The notes: a model not told the origin generated them from the letters alone. DNA of 64,000 bases from Vibrio chagasii (GCF_024347355.1 NZ_AP025466.1:248001-312000); one strand, 5' to 3'. Shown: positions 9,264 to 19,694, numbered from the stretch's first letter. Numbers and translations: made by a program.

Positions 9264-10568
9264 ATGAAGTTTCCTGGACAGCGTAAATCTAAGCATTACT
9301 TTCCAACTCACGCACGTGATCCGATGGTAAACCAAATTCAACAAACACCTAAACTGCACCGCGCAACGATTGTTGGTGTAGGTCAAACCATTGTTGATAT
9401 CGAAGCTCGTGTTGACAGTGCGTTCCTTGATAAATATGAGCTGAGTAAAGGTCACTCACTTGTATTGGAAGAAAGTAAAGCCGATGCGCTGTATGAAGAG
9501 CTTGTAGAGCGCGGTTTGATCACGCATCAATACCCAGGCGATACTATCGGCAACACACTGCACAACTATTCCGTACTTGCAGACAGCAAATCTGTGCTGC
9601 TTGGCGTAATGTCTAAGAAAATTGAAGTTGGCTCATTTGGTTACCGTTACCTATGCCGTACTTCTTCTCGTATGAACCTAAACCACCTACAAACTGTTGA
9701 TGGTCCGATTGGTCGTTGTTACACGCTAATCACCGAAGATGGCGAGCGTACGTTTGCTATCAACGAAGGACACATGAACCAGCTTCTTCCTGAAAGCATT
9801 CCTGAGAAAGTCTTCGAGAAAGCATCAGCGCTTGTCGTGTCTTCATACCTAATGCGTGGTAACCCTGAAGATCCAATGCCAAAAGCGGTACAAAAAGCGA
9901 TTGAGTATGCAAAAGCGCATAACGTGCCAGTTGTTCTTACGCTTGGTACAAAATACGTGATCGAAGGTAATGCGGAATGGTGGCAAGAATACCTGAAGGA
10001 GAACGTGACCATCGTTGCGATGAATGAAGACGAAGGTGAAGCGTTAACAGGCGAAAAAGATCCACTTCTTGCAGCGAACAAAGCTCTAGAGTGGGTTGAC
10101 CTAGTACTGTGTACTGCTGGTCCAATCGGCCTTTACATGGCAGGTTACACAGACGAGCTAGCCAAACGCGAAACTACGCTTCCACTATTGCCAGGTCATA
10201 TCCCTGAGTTCAACAAGTACGAATTCAGCCGTGCAATGCGCAAACAAGACTGTGAAAACCCGGTAAAAGTGTACTCTCACATTGGCCCATACCTTGGTGG
10301 TCCATTAGAGATTAAGAACACTAACGGTGCTGGTGATGGCGCACTTTCAGCTCTGTTACACGACATGGCAGCAAACAGCTACCACTTCGTTAACGTACCA
10401 AACTCAGAGAAACACGAGCACGCGTGTCTAACGTACTCTTCACTGTCTCAAATTTGTAAGTACGCAAACCGCGTAAGTTACGAAGTATTAACACAGCACT
10501 CTCCTCGCCTTTCTCGCGCATTACCAGAACGCGAAGATAGCTTAGAAGAAACATACTGGGATCGTTAA
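9264..10568 (+). CDS. gsk: Inosine-guanosine kinase
   Basis: Gsk phosphorylates guanosine and inosine to GMP and IMP in purine salvage. The protein has 434 residues, the same length as E. coli Gsk, and begins with the very similar MKFPGQRKSKHYFPTHARDP. It is a PfkB-type (ribokinase-like) kinase. The C-terminal half holds the anion-hole motif NTNGAGDGALSALLH with the catalytic aspartate in GAGD. No clear Shine-Dalgarno sequence precedes the ATG. A good terminator follows, so it is a single-gene unit. Confidence 0.95.
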   Translation: MKFPGQRKSKHYFPTHARDPMVNQIQQTPKLHRATIVGVGQTIVDIEARVDSAFLDKYELSKGHSLVLEESKADALYEELVERGLITHQYPGDTIGNTLHNYSVLADSKSVLLGVMSKKIEVGSFGYRYLCRTSSRMNLNHLQTVDGPIGRCYTLITEDGERTFAINEGHMNQLLPESIPEKVFEKASALVVSSYLMRGNPEDPMPKAVQKAIEYAKAHNVPVVLTLGTKYVIEGNAEWWQEYLKENVTIVAMNEDEGEALTGEKDPLLAANKALEWVDLVLCTAGPIGLYMAGYTDELAKRETTLPLLPGHIPEFNKYEFSRAMRKQDCENPVKVYSHIGPYLGGPLEIKNTNGAGDGALSALLHDMAANSYHFVNVPNSEKHEHACLTYSSLSQICKYANRVSYEVLTQHSPRLSRALPEREDSLEETYWDR

Positions 10569-10606
10569 TCCACGTTACTTATTACGTGAGTTACCTTTCC
10601 TATCTT

Positions 10607-10633
10607 AAAGGGCTGCGATATGCAGCCCTTTTT
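10607..10633 (+). terminator. Intrinsic terminator of gsk
   Basis: AAAGGGCTGC pairs with GCAGCCCTTT across a five-base loop and is followed by TT. It lies 38 bp after the gsk stop. Confidence 0.9.
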
Positions 10634-10791
10634 GTATTCAGCGTAAATGTGTGGACTTAATGCAAAATCAAATCGAATATTTTGCTCATTGAAGATTTGA
10701 TCTCGCGCAATGACTCTTCAAATCTGTTATCTTCCAGCACATAATTCCTGTGGTTTGCCTTTACTTAGCAAATTTATACAGTATCATCGCC

Positions 10792-10807
10792 ACGCAAACG
10801 TTTACGT
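10792..10807. promoter_or_regulatory. PurR box upstream of fhs
   Basis: ACGCAAACGTTTACGT agrees with the PurR consensus ANGCAANCGNTTNCNT at every fixed position. It lies 33 bp before the fhs start, the expected place for purine-dependent repression of a gene that makes 10-formyl-THF. Confidence 0.8.
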
Positions 10808-10839
10808 ACCACCTTTCGGTTCTGATATAAGGATCAAAT

Positions 10840-12588
10840 ATGCAGTCTGATATCGATATTTGTCGCTCTACTCCCCTTAAAAACATCAGTGAGGTTGCCA
10901 AGCACGCTGGCCTACAAAACAATGAACACCAGCCATTAGGGCAATATAAATCGAAGGTGTATCTCAAATCACTTGAACGCTTATCAGAGAAACCTGACGG
11001 AAAACTGGTTGTTGTGACTGCGATTACGCCCACACCACTCGGTGAAGGTAAGACAGTAACGACCATCGGGTTAGCGCAAGGGCTTGCCAAGATTAACCAA
11101 TCAGCAATGGCGTGTATTCGCCAGCCTTCAATGGGCCCAGTATTCGGTGTTAAAGGTGGTGCTGCTGGCGGTGGTTACTCTCAAGTTGCGCCTATGGACG
11201 AATTAAACCTTCACCTGACTGGCGACATTCACGCCGTAACAGCCGCTCATAACCTTGCCTCTGCAGCAATCGATGCACGTTTCTATCACGAACAACGTGA
11301 AGGCTTAGAAGCTTTTGAGGCGCGCTCTGGCTTGAAAGCCTTGGATATCGATTCCAGCAGAATTGTTTGGAGACGTGTACTCGATCATAATGATCGCGCA
11401 TTACGTATGATCACGGTGGGTAAAAACGAATCTGATAAAACGATCAACGGTTATGAACGCGAAGACGGATTTGATATCTCAGCGGCCTCAGAGCTTATGG
11501 CTATTTTAGCACTGGCCGATGACCTTCAAGACTTACGTCAACGTATTGGTCGGGTTGTTCTTGCCTACAATAATCAAGGTCTAACTTTAACCGCAGACGA
11601 CTTTGGTGTCGCTGGTGCAATGACAGTGACGATGAAAGACTCCATTGAGCCGACATTGATGCAAACGCTTGAAGGCGTTCCAACCCTAATCCACGCCGGT
11701 CCATTCGCAAACATCGCCCATGGCAACTCATCAATTATTGCCGATAAGATTGCGCTAAAACTGAGTGACTTTGTGGTGACTGAAGGCGGTTTTGGTTCTG
11801 ATATGGGCTTCGAAAAAGCATGCAATATCAAAGCGAAAGCTTCCAATAAGAAGCCCGACTGTGCGGTAGTTGTTGCGACATTGCGTGGGTTAAAGGCGAA
11901 CTCGGGTTTATATGACTTGAGACCTGGTAATCCACTAACAGATTCAATCTTCAGTGATGACCAAGATGCACTAATTGCTGGTTTCGAAAACCTAAAATGG
12001 CACATCAACAACGTTAAGCAATACGGCGTGCCTACTGTTGTTGCCATTAACCGATTCCCACAGGATTCAGAGCAAGAACTCGCTACGTTGAAACAAATGA
12101 TCACAGAATTTGATAGCAAGGTAACAGTAGAAGTCAGTGAAGCGTTTGGCAAAGGCGGTGACGGTGTCACTCCACTCGCTCATGCCGTGGTCAAAGCATG
12201 CCAAAGTGATAGTGAATTTAAACCACTGTATCGATCAGAGCAAAGCTTAGAAGAGAAACTGATGGCGGTTGCGGAAATCGGTTATGGTGCGGCGAGCATT
12301 ACCCTATCCCCTCAAGCGAAACAGCAACTGGCGGAGTTTAAACAGCACGGCTTTAACGAGTTATCTGTATGCTTAGCAAAAACACCACTTTCTATTTCAA
12401 CAGAAGCACAAGTCAAAGGTGCACCAAGCCAATTTGACGTTCCTGTCAGGGAGCTAAAACTGTGTGCGGGTGCCGGATTTATTTACGCTCTATGTGGCAA
12501 TGTAATGACGATGCCTGGATTACCAGATAAACCAGCATTCATGTCGTTAGACATTGATAGCAATGGAAATATTGTTGGCCTTAGTTAG
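10840..12588 (+). CDS. fhs: Formate--tetrahydrofolate ligase
   Basis: This enzyme joins formate to THF with ATP to make 10-formyl-THF, the one-carbon donor of purine synthesis. The 582-residue protein has the P-loop [10 protein letters not shown] at residues 63-72 and conserved segments such as [23 protein letters not shown] (broken here only for reading) and the MPGLP segment near the C-terminus. AAGGA lies at a good distance before the ATG. A PurR box upstream ties it to purine supply, in keeping with gsk beside it and the glycine cleavage genes nearby. Confidence 0.96.
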   Translation: MQSDIDICRSTPLKNISEVAKHAGLQNNEHQPLGQYKSKVYLKSLERLSEKPDGKLVVVTAITPTPLGEGKTVTTIGLAQGLAKINQSAMACIRQPSMGPVFGVKGGAAGGGYSQVAPMDELNLHLTGDIHAVTAAHNLASAAIDARFYHEQREGLEAFEARSGLKALDIDSSRIVWRRVLDHNDRALRMITVGKNESDKTINGYEREDGFDISAASELMAILALADDLQDLRQRIGRVVLAYNNQGLTLTADDFGVAGAMTVTMKDSIEPTLMQTLEGVPTLIHAGPFANIAHGNSSIIADKIALKLSDFVVTEGGFGSDMGFEKACNIKAKASNKKPDCAVVVATLRGLKANSGLYDLRPGNPLTDSIFSDDQDALIAGFENLKWHINNVKQYGVPTVVAINRFPQDSEQELATLKQMITEFDSKVTVEVSEAFGKGGDGVTPLAHAVVKACQSDSEFKPLYRSEQSLEEKLMAVAEIGYGAASITLSPQAKQQLAEFKQHGFNELSVCLAKTPLSISTEAQVKGAPSQFDVPVRELKLCAGAGFIYALCGNVMTMPGLPDKPAFMSLDIDSNGNIVGLS

Positions 12589-12658
12589 ACACCTTTATCC
12601 AGATAAATAACGAAAAATCGAGATTTAAACGCTTCTTTTTTTCGTAACGAAAGTCTAT

Positions 12659-12695
12659 ATCGAGCAACCGTTTTGTTGTTGATGGGTTGCTCGAT
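12659..12695 (+). terminator. Hairpin downstream of fhs
   Basis: ATCGAGCAACC (12659-12669) pairs perfectly with GGTTGCTCGAT (12685-12695). No T-tract follows directly, so terminator function is likely but not certain. Confidence 0.5.
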
Positions 12696-12826
12696 AATCA
12701 AGCTTAATTGCACAAAGTTGCAGTAAAACCACGATAATATGCAAAACTTATCTTAAGTTCTGGGTCAAGATCACATTAAAAACCCTATAAAATATATAGT
12801 ATTGCGCTGATTCTTTGAGGACAGTG

Positions 12827-14731
12827 ATGAATACAAGTATAAAAAAACTAGTCGGCCAATTTCTGTGTACCGTATTTGCCCTAGGATTAGTCCCTGCCCT
12901 CTATATCAACTCTGAATTTGACAGAGTAGAAGCCCAGCACTCGTTAAACATCAAGCAGTCTAGCCAAAATCAAATCGAATACAGCTTTCACGAGCTCGCT
13001 GTCATTGTTGAACAAATCTCTAACTCCGTTCCCTCTATAGCAGATTCCAAAACGTTACTTCGAGCAATTAAAGAGCCGTCTGTCATTCACACGGAAGCTT
13101 TACAAGACCTGTGGGTAATGCTTGCACGTGGCCAAAAGTACTATTCTCAATTACGCTATCTTGATTTAACCGGTAATGAAGTGTTCCGCATTAATTACAA
13201 AGATGGCCATGCTTCAGTTGTTCCGGAACACGAACTCCAAGATAAATCATCACGTAGTTACTTCTCCGCACTTCAAGAACTTAAGATCGGCGAGGTCAGT
13301 ACTAAAGGCATAGATCTTGAAGTCGAAAACGGTCAGATAGTTCGCCCGTTGATTCCGGCACTGCGCATTATGTCACCTGTCGCTGACAACAATCGCATTA
13401 TTGGTTACTTCATTGCCAACTTAAACATGCTAGAGATTTATAAACGCCTTCATTACCAAATCGGCGACTCCTCTGCTGTCCCAATCATTCTCAATAAGAC
13501 TGGTCATATCATTATGGGACCAGACCCTTCCGAGTCGTTCGGCCATGTAATTGAAGCGCGTTCAGAACAAACCTACGCCAAACAGTACCCAAAACTTTGG
13601 GCAGCGATACAAGACAACACCTCTTCTAGCTATTTTGATGGTAAAAACTGGTATTTTCACGCCGATATCAGCCCGAAGATCAAACAGTTTGAAGGCCCTA
13701 TCTACATGGTTCTTCATATTGAAAATCAACAGTTTAATAGCCAATATCAACGCGAGAACCACGCCATTGTTGTACAGATCGTTACCTTAACGATTTTAAT
13801 CTCAATGATCTCGGCAGGGTTTGTGCTTTGGAACAGAAACCATAAGAAAAACAGTATTGATAGCCAGTTAGCAAAAGCCGCGATGAACGGTATGTCTGCC
13901 TTAGTAATCACCGACCGTAATAACCGCATTATCAAGGTAAACCAAGAATTTACACGGGTAAGCGGCTACGAGCTCGAGGATGTAAAAGGTCGACAACCTT
14001 CTATGTTTGCGTCAGGTCGGTACAATCAAGAGTTCTACATCAAAATGTGGAGTGTGATTAAAAAACAAGGTGTATGGGAAGGCGAAGTAGTAAACCGTCG
14101 TAAAGACGGATCATTAATTACCGAAATTCTTCGTATCCAAACCATTAAAGATGTCAAAGGTGTAATCCAATTTTATGTCGCGTCATTTGTTGATATCAGT
14201 AAACACAAAGAGCTTGAGAACAAACTTAGAAACTTGAGTGAAAAAGATGCCTTAGCGGGATGCTGGAATCGACGTAAGTTTGATCTTGAGCTGCGTGACG
14301 AATGTTCTCGTATTAATCGCTACCCTACCCGCGAGCACTCTTGCTTAGCTATTTTGGATATCGATCACTTCAAACGAATCAACGATAGATTTGGTCATGA
14401 CTATGGCGATCGAGTGATTCAGACCGTTGCTCAAGTATTGCAACGTGAGTGTCGTGAAACTGACTTTGTCGCTCGCATTGGCGGTGAAGAGTTTGGCGTT
14501 ATTTTGCCCCACACCACAACAGAAGAAGCTGACTACGTACTTAATAGACTGCGAATTGCGGTTAGCCTTGAGCTAGACAGTGTTGTTACCGTAAGTGCCG
14601 GTATCACCAACCTAACGAGCGATCCGGCTCTCAACTATAAATGTGCCGACTTGGCGCTATATGAAGCGAAAGCCGCGGGCCGTGATAGCGTATGTTTGTT
14701 CTTAGACACAGAGATGAGTGAAATCGCCTAG
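12827..14731 (+). CDS. Membrane-bound PAS-GGDEF diguanylate cyclase
   Basis: This 634-residue protein should make c-di-GMP from GTP. It has a membrane segment near the N-terminus, a large periplasmic sensor of the double-Cache type (about residues 35-310), a second membrane segment, a PAS domain (about 350-465) and a GGDEF domain. The active site reads GGEEF, which is functional in many cyclases. The inhibitory I-site RETD sits five residues before it, so product inhibition is expected. An upstream in-frame TTG at 12815 is less likely than the ATG at 12827, which has GAGG seven bases before it. Confidence 0.92.
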   Translation: MNTSIKKLVGQFLCTVFALGLVPALYINSEFDRVEAQHSLNIKQSSQNQIEYSFHELAVIVEQISNSVPSIADSKTLLRAIKEPSVIHTEALQDLWVMLARGQKYYSQLRYLDLTGNEVFRINYKDGHASVVPEHELQDKSSRSYFSALQELKIGEVSTKGIDLEVENGQIVRPLIPALRIMSPVADNNRIIGYFIANLNMLEIYKRLHYQIGDSSAVPIILNKTGHIIMGPDPSESFGHVIEARSEQTYAKQYPKLWAAIQDNTSSSYFDGKNWYFHADISPKIKQFEGPIYMVLHIENQQFNSQYQRENHAIVVQIVTLTILISMISAGFVLWNRNHKKNSIDSQLAKAAMNGMSALVITDRNNRIIKVNQEFTRVSGYELEDVKGRQPSMFASGRYNQEFYIKMWSVIKKQGVWEGEVVNRRKDGSLITEILRIQTIKDVKGVIQFYVASFVDISKHKELENKLRNLSEKDALAGCWNRRKFDLELRDECSRINRYPTREHSCLAILDIDHFKRINDRFGHDYGDRVIQTVAQVLQRECRETDFVARIGGEEFGVILPHTTTEEADYVLNRLRIAVSLELDSVVTVSAGITNLTSDPALNYKCADLALYEAKAAGRDSVCLFLDTEMSEIA

Positions 14732-14774
14732 AATCCAAAGCGAAAGCGAGGCAACCTTCTTGGTTCAATAGCTA

Positions 14775-15380
14775 TCAGTTTGGCGCAGGGTGAAACTCTA
14801 ACTTATTCCCTTCAACCACGAGAATGCAATCCATCTGAGCAGCGTGCGCAGCTTGTTTACCAAGGTCCGTATCTTCAAATACCACACATTGCTTTGGCTC
14901 TAATCCCATACCAAAGCAGGCATCCAAAAACGTATCAGGGTTCGGCTTATGATTTTTGACGTCTGTAGCGGTAACTAGAATATCGAGCTTGCTAAGAATG
15001 TTCGTCTTTTCTAGAAGCTGCTCCGCACTCTTGCGCTGGCTTCCAGTACCAACTGCAATCTTTTTGCTACCTAGGTGTTCAAGCAACAAAGAGTGCGTAC
15101 ATGGGATGACATCTCCCTTTTCTTCAATCGCCGCAAATGAAGCCATTTTGAACGTTGACACAGCCTGAGGATCGAGAGACAAACCCTATTTACTGTTTAC
15201 CTCACCAGCTATTTTGTAACTCGGCATACCGCCCAAACTATGTAACCAAGATGCTTCAAAATGAAAGCCGAACTCTTCAGCTGTCTTCTGCCATGCCTGT
15301 ACATGCGCTGGCATTGTGTCGATCAACGTACCGTCCATATCAAAGATTAATCCCTCATATGCCGTTAAATCTATTTTCAT
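14775..15380 (-). pseudogene. YqaB-like HAD phosphatase broken by an amber stop
   Basis: Read through, this is a complete YqaB-type sugar-phosphate phosphatase of about 200 residues: motif I is FDMDGTLIDT, motif II lies in IAVGTGSQRKS, the lysine motif is NHKPNPDTF and the acidic motif is VVFEDTD. An in-frame TAG at 15186-15188 interrupts it after residue 64, between the motif I region and the rest, with no frame change. A single C-to-T change from CAG would explain it. Both halves stay otherwise intact, so the lesion is recent, tolerated, or a sequence error. The ATG at 15380 is the likely start; a GTG lies 12 bases upstream. Confidence 0.88.
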
Positions 15381-15467
15381 TACTGCTACCACTCTTTAAG
15401 AAAGTTACTGATACCATAACCAATATTCAGTATTATGACGCCATATTACCGTTCAAAATGGAAGTTT

Positions 15468-15878
15468 ATGTTACAAATATCTAACTCTGTATCCATTCAA
15501 GACTGGGAGATCCAGTTAACTGCGATCAGAGCTCAAGGTGCTGGAGGCCAAAACGTCAATAAAGTATCGAGTGCAATACACCTTCGCTTCGATATCAAGC
15601 ACTCTACTCTACCCGATTTCTACAAAGAAAAGTTGTTAGCCTTCAAAGATAGCCGAATTACTAAAGACGGTGTGATTATCATTAAAGCTCAACAATATAG
15701 AACTCAGGAACAAAACCGAGAGGACGCGTTAGTACGCCTGAAAGAACTGATTTTAGAAGCGACAAAAGTTCAGAAATTACGAAGAGCCACTAAGCCTACA
15801 CGTAGCTCGCAAAGAAAGCGTCTAGAGAACAAAAAACAAAGAAGTAACACCAAACAACTTAGAGGAAGAGTGAGCTAG
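15468..15878 (+). CDS. arfB: Alternative ribosome-rescue factor ArfB
   Basis: ArfB (YaeJ) hydrolyses peptidyl-tRNA on ribosomes stalled without a stop codon. The 136-residue protein has the catalytic GGQ motif in AQGAGGQNVNKVSSAIHLRF and a basic C-terminal tail (KRLENKKQR...) that in the family inserts into the empty mRNA channel. The length matches E. coli ArfB (140 residues). An ATG at 15435 is in frame, but the one at 15468 has GGAAG upstream and matches the family start. Confidence 0.93.
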   Translation: MLQISNSVSIQDWEIQLTAIRAQGAGGQNVNKVSSAIHLRFDIKHSTLPDFYKEKLLAFKDSRITKDGVIIIKAQQYRTQEQNREDALVRLKELILEATKVQKLRRATKPTRSSQRKRLENKKQRSNTKQLRGRVS

Positions 15879-15954
15879 CCGCTTCATTTCCCCTTGGTGC
15901 ACCCATCACCAATGAAACAACTGCTCTACTCGGTTTACGCCCACTGTCCCCTCT

Positions 15955-16272
15955 CTATTTCGGTTTTTTGATCGATAAAATCAGCTTAATTAACAGCAGC
16001 CGCTCTTCACTAGTGAGTAAACGACTGACCGCGGCGACATCTTCAGCCGTCGCATGAGAAGCGCCTACTATATCCAGAACAACATCCAAATCTGTCACTT
16101 TTAGCGTTCTGGTTATTGAACGATATTGAGACATCTTAATATCTGCTTCACCGCGTTCGATTCGCTGATACGTTTTCAAACTCATACCTGCACTAGCCGC
16201 GAGCTTTTCTTGTGATAAATTCGCTCGCTTCCTGCGCTCAATCAGTGCCATGATTATCGGCTCTTGTGACAT
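15955..16272 (-). CDS. Small XRE-family HTH regulator
   Basis: This predicted DNA-binding protein has 105 residues. A Cro/C1-type helix-turn-helix fills about residues 8-55 (RRKRANLSQEKLAASAGMS, LKTYQRIERGE). The remaining helical tail shows no ligand domain. Target and signal are unknown. Confidence 0.8.
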   Translation of the reverse strand: MSQEPIIMALIERRKRANLSQEKLAASAGMSLKTYQRIERGEADIKMSQYRSITRTLKVTDLDVVLDIVGASHATAEDVAAVSRLLTSEERLLLIKLILSIKKPK

Positions 16273-16473
16273 AGGGCTCTCTCCACTAGACAGTTATGAC
16301 CTAATTTCAGCAAGAAGCAGACCATATTGACTTGCCCATGTTTACATAAGCCATCAAAGGCATATTATTCGAACCTTAAAAAACCTTACGTTTCATAAAC
16401 CTTAACGCATAGGTCAGTGATATGTATTTAGGCGAATAAACTTGGTTTAACCAAGGATAGGAAATATTAGAAA

Positions 16474-16797
16474 TTGCAAATTGCGAACAAGAAAGACGTC
16501 GAGTTGGAAATTGCGAATTATTACAAATTAGCGTTTCCTTGTATAAAACAGGCTTTAGATTCAAACACAACACGTGCCGATATTATCGAAGTTCAACACA
16601 GACTTCTTACTTACAAAGAGGTCTTACTCCACGGTGATATGCTAGAAGACAAAGAGCTTAAACGTGCTTTTTCCGCTTTAAATACTAATGAGAAAAGTGT
16701 CGCGCAAGGCGGAATAAGAAGCATCAATGATGCTATTAAAGAAATGGATGAGATAATCGAAAGATACAGTAGGAAGACCAATGTAGTGTTCACGTAA
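16474..16797 (+). CDS. Hypothetical helical protein with TTG start
   Basis: The frame encodes 107 residues, mostly charged helices, without a signal peptide or membrane segment. I do not recognise it. The only start that uses the full frame is TTG at 16474, right after an in-frame TAG, with AGGAAA about ten bases upstream. No ATG occurs until past the middle. It may be a genuine gene with a rare start or the end of a longer, decayed one. Confidence 0.45.
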   Translation: MQIANKKDVELEIANYYKLAFPCIKQALDSNTTRADIIEVQHRLLTYKEVLLHGDMLEDKELKRAFSALNTNEKSVAQGGIRSINDAIKEMDEIIERYSRKTNVVFT

Positions 16798-16854
16798 CCA
16801 CGGACGTCAACATAGCTATATAAAACACTATCAAAAACTCAATAATACAGAATC

Positions 16855-16892
16855 AAAAAAGTCGACGTCATCGTTCGATGAAACGTCGACTT
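16855..16892 (-). terminator. Terminator of the serine protease gene
   Basis: AAGTCGACGT (16859-16868) pairs with ACGTCGACTT (16883-16892), and the stem is extended by CATCG/CGATG. On the minus strand it runs into six T residues. Confidence 0.88.
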
Positions 16893-16910
16893 ATTCAAAA
16901 TAATCAGCTT

Positions 16911-17972
16911 CTAGCGTTTAGCTGCTTTTCTAACACCAGCAATCAGCATCAGCATACCTAGCAAACCAAACGGAACACTACCACCGCTGCTACCAGAATT
17001 CGATGGAGTGCGTGCATTGATATAAGCAGTTCGCTTAGCATCGGTAGAAACAAACTTAGGTGTTTCATTACCGGCTACAACACTGTCAATCCAAGCTTCA
17101 TAGTCGAGGATCTCGGTGAATACCGACGTTACACTTGGGCTTTCACCACAGGTTCCTGGACCAAAGCTTGTAATACCGACTTGTCTGTAGTCCGAACCAT
17201 CTAACCAGTAAACTGGGCCGCCAGAATCACCTTGGCAAGTACCACCAAATAAATTAGAGGACGCACTATAATCGCCTTTGAAACAAATCTGGTTATCAGT
17301 TAATACAGAACCGTCTTTGAAAGCAGATGCGCACTCAGTGTTATCAACATAAGTAAGCGATACACCTTGCAAGATCGTCGTAGCATCAAAATTAGAGCGA
17401 GTATTTCCGTGCCCGACTGCGACGAAATCGTTAACTACGTTGCGATAAGAATCGTTCGACGGACGCTTAACTACATCATTCACCGAATCAATATTTAACG
17501 CACTTTCAAGCTTTAAAACAGCAACGTCGTTACGCCAAAGATCACTTGAGTTATCCGAATAGTCACTACGATAGTAAACTTCAACTACGCGCGATTTCTG
17601 GATATTGCCATGGGGAAATTCAGATGTATCTTCAAGTTGCGGTACCACTGTTGTAAACAACTGCCCCTCTTCATTTCCATAAATACAGTGCGCAGCGGTG
17701 AGAACATGAGTCGGATTTAAAATGGTTGCGCCACAATAAGCACCTTCCGAGGACTTACCATCGTAATCAATACGATCGATGAACAAACTCGCCATTGAAG
17801 GGAAATCGCTAACTGATGCGTCGCTACCGTTAACAATATGAAGCGTTACACCAACATCAGGAGTCGGTTCAACCGCATTCTCTGTAGCCAAAACACTTGA
17901 TGAATAAATCAACGGCGCTAAAAGACCTACAACGACTTTGTTTATAGGACTAATTGCTTGATTCAAATTCAT
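16911..17972 (-). CDS. Secreted trypsin-like serine protease with GlyGly-CTERM
   Basis: This exported endopeptidase has 353 residues. A signal peptide (about residues 1-30) is followed by a chymotrypsin-fold catalytic domain (about 45-300) with the triad visible as LTAAHC, DVAVLKL and GDSGGPV. The aspartate expected at the base of the S1 pocket is not assigned here. The C-terminus ends SGSSGGSVPFGLLG, a hydrophobic run, then RKAAKR: the GlyGly-CTERM sorting signal cut by rhombosortase and associated with type II secretion, as in V. cholerae VesB and VesC. A terminator follows directly. Confidence 0.9.
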   Translation of the reverse strand: MNLNQAISPINKVVVGLLAPLIYSSSVLATENAVEPTPDVGVTLHIVNGSDASVSDFPSMASLFIDRIDYDGKSSEGAYCGATILNPTHVLTAAHCIYGNEEGQLFTTVVPQLEDTSEFPHGNIQKSRVVEVYYRSDYSDNSSDLWRNDVAVLKLESALNIDSVNDVVKRPSNDSYRNVVNDFVAVGHGNTRSNFDATTILQGVSLTYVDNTECASAFKDGSVLTDNQICFKGDYSASSNLFGGTCQGDSGGPVYWLDGSDYRQVGITSFGPGTCGESPSVTSVFTEILDYEAWIDSVVAGNETPKFVSTDAKRTAYINARTPSNSGSSGGSVPFGLLGMLMLIAGVRKAAKR

Positions 17973-18141
17973 AGATAACTCCTTGTAACACTTACAACTT
18001 ATTTATAATGTGAATAGTCCCCAACAATAACATACCATGGCTTTCAGTATAGCGTGTTTTTGCAACCTCAATACGACATTTTTTAAACATGACAACGAAG
18101 AATGACAGGATACTGATGGCCGAAGATCCAATCAAAACAAA

Positions 18142-18190
18142 AAAGCCTACCGTTAAACATCCCTTAAAAGAGAAGCTAACAATAGGCTTT
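18142..18190 (-). terminator. Terminator of gcvT
   Basis: AAAGCCTA (18142-18149) pairs with TAGGCTTT (18183-18190), extended by GTTA/TAAC. On the minus strand a T-rich stretch follows. It lies 32 bp past the gcvT stop. Confidence 0.75.
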
Positions 18191-18221
18191 CGTTATAATT
18201 TGTGCTTTATCTTAAAAGATA

Positions 18222-19355
18222 TTAGCCACGGTAGTAACGTTGAGGTACGAATGGCATTTTTTCTACTGTCATTGGTAGCTTCTTACCACGGACTTCAGCA
18301 AATACTTCTGTACCGATAGCAGCAAGATCAGTGCGTACGTACGCCATTGAAACAGGCTTACCCGCGTTAGGACCAGCAGTACCGCTCGTTACCACACCGA
18401 CTTTGTTTCCTTCTGCATCAAACAGCTCAGCACCTTCACGTACAGGAGCTTTAGTTTGTCCCACTAAGCCAACACGCTTACGTTGAACATCTTTAGTCGC
18501 GATTTGCTCAAGGATGATATCGGCACCTGGGAAACCGCCAGCACGCTCACCGTCAGTACGACGCACTTTTTGAATGCCCCATAGAAGGCTAGCTTCTACT
18601 GGAGTCGTTGTTGTGTCTAGGTCATGACCGTATAGGCATAGGCCACACTCAAGACGAAGTGAATCACGTGCGCCAAGGCCAATCCACTCTACTTCAGCTT
18701 CTGCCGTTAGTTTACGCGCTAGTGCTTCAGCGTGATCGTTCGGTACTGAGATTTCATAGCCATCTTCACCTGTGTAACCACTGCGGCTCACGATGCACTC
18801 TACGCCGTCGATATCGACTTTTTGAACGTCCATGAATAGCATGTCTGCAACACTTGGCTGGAAACGAGCAAGAACTTCAGACGCTTTAGGGCCTTGAAGT
18901 GCTAGTAGAGCGCGGTCATCAATCACTTCCATTTCTACGTCTGCAGGAAGGTGAGCCGTTAGGTGGTCGATATCTTGTGTTTTACACGCCGCGTTCACAA
19001 CAACAAATAGGTGATCGCCAAGGTTAGCAACCATAAGATCATCCATGATGCCGCCCTGTTCATTGGTAAAGAACGCGTAGCGCTGCTTACCAGAAGGCAG
19101 GTCGATAATATCTACTGGAACCAGAGATTCTAAAACAGCGGCTGCATTTTCACCGTGTAGACGCAGTTGCCCCATGTGAGAAACATCAAAAAGACCAGCA
19201 GCGTCACGAGTGTGTAAGTGCTCTTTCTTTACACCTAGTGGATACTGAACTGGCATGTCGTAGCCAGCAAAAGGAACCATTTTTGCACCGACTTCAACGT
19301 GAAGCGCATGCAGAGGTGTTTTTAGTAGGTCTTGATTAGCGTGTTCTTGAGTCAT
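18222..19355 (-). CDS. gcvT: Glycine cleavage T protein (aminomethyltransferase)
   Basis: GcvT moves the methylene group from the aminomethyl-lipoyl H protein to THF, releasing ammonia and 5,10-methylene-THF. The protein has 377 residues with the family motifs VPFAGYDMPVQY, GLFDVSHMGQ, and SRSGYTGEDGYEISVP, and ends KMPFVPQRYYRG as its relatives do. The ATG at 19355 has GGAG six bases upstream; an ATG 33 bases earlier is in frame but less likely. It is transcribed away from the rest of the glycine system, with the XRE-cupin gene upstream on the same strand behind its own terminator. Confidence 0.95.
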   Translation of the reverse strand: MTQEHANQDLLKTPLHALHVEVGAKMVPFAGYDMPVQYPLGVKKEHLHTRDAAGLFDVSHMGQLRLHGENAAAVLESLVPVDIIDLPSGKQRYAFFTNEQGGIMDDLMVANLGDHLFVVVNAACKTQDIDHLTAHLPADVEMEVIDDRALLALQGPKASEVLARFQPSVADMLFMDVQKVDIDGVECIVSRSGYTGEDGYEISVPNDHAEALARKLTAEAEVEWIGLGARDSLRLECGLCLYGHDLDTTTTPVEASLLWGIQKVRRTDGERAGGFPGADIILEQIATKDVQRKRVGLVGQTKAPVREGAELFDAEGNKVGVVTSGTAGPNAGKPVSMAYVRTDLAAIGTEVFAEVRGKKLPMTVEKMPFVPQRYYRG

Positions 19356-19422
19356 TTTATTCTCCATGAAGCGTTGCAGGCTTTCCAAATCGAATCTGCC
19401 GCTTATATCTCTATTTAGAGTC

Positions 19423-19453
19423 GTTTCTAACGATATGGGTTAACGTTAGAAAC
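19423..19453. promoter_or_regulatory. 10-bp inverted repeat in the gcvT upstream region
   Basis: GTTTCTAACG (19423-19432) and CGTTAGAAAC (19444-19453) form a perfect inverted repeat with an 11-base spacer, 68-98 bp before the gcvT start. A further CGTTAGAAAC half lies at 19746-19755. It may be a regulator operator or a leader hairpin; the regulator is not known. Confidence 0.55.
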
Positions 19454-19694
19454 AGTAGATAGTAAAAAGTGATGTCTTCTATATAGGCTTTTATTACTAG
19501 CGATATAAAAAGAGGCTTCTGTATAAAAGCTATACGACTCACTTTCTAAGAATTCACTTCAGTAAACTTCAATCAACATGAGTAAACCGTGTTCACTATA
19601 GTAAACAAGCCTGAGTCAGTTTTACACCCTTAACAAGATTAAAACAGCTCAAAATGTGACATTTAACAATTTAAAAACAATTTTCAATCGCATA

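Noticed and set aside
18089..18319. Plus-strand frame of 76 codons
   Set aside because: It runs through the gcvT terminator and antisense to the gcvT 3' end, and the protein has no recognisable feature.
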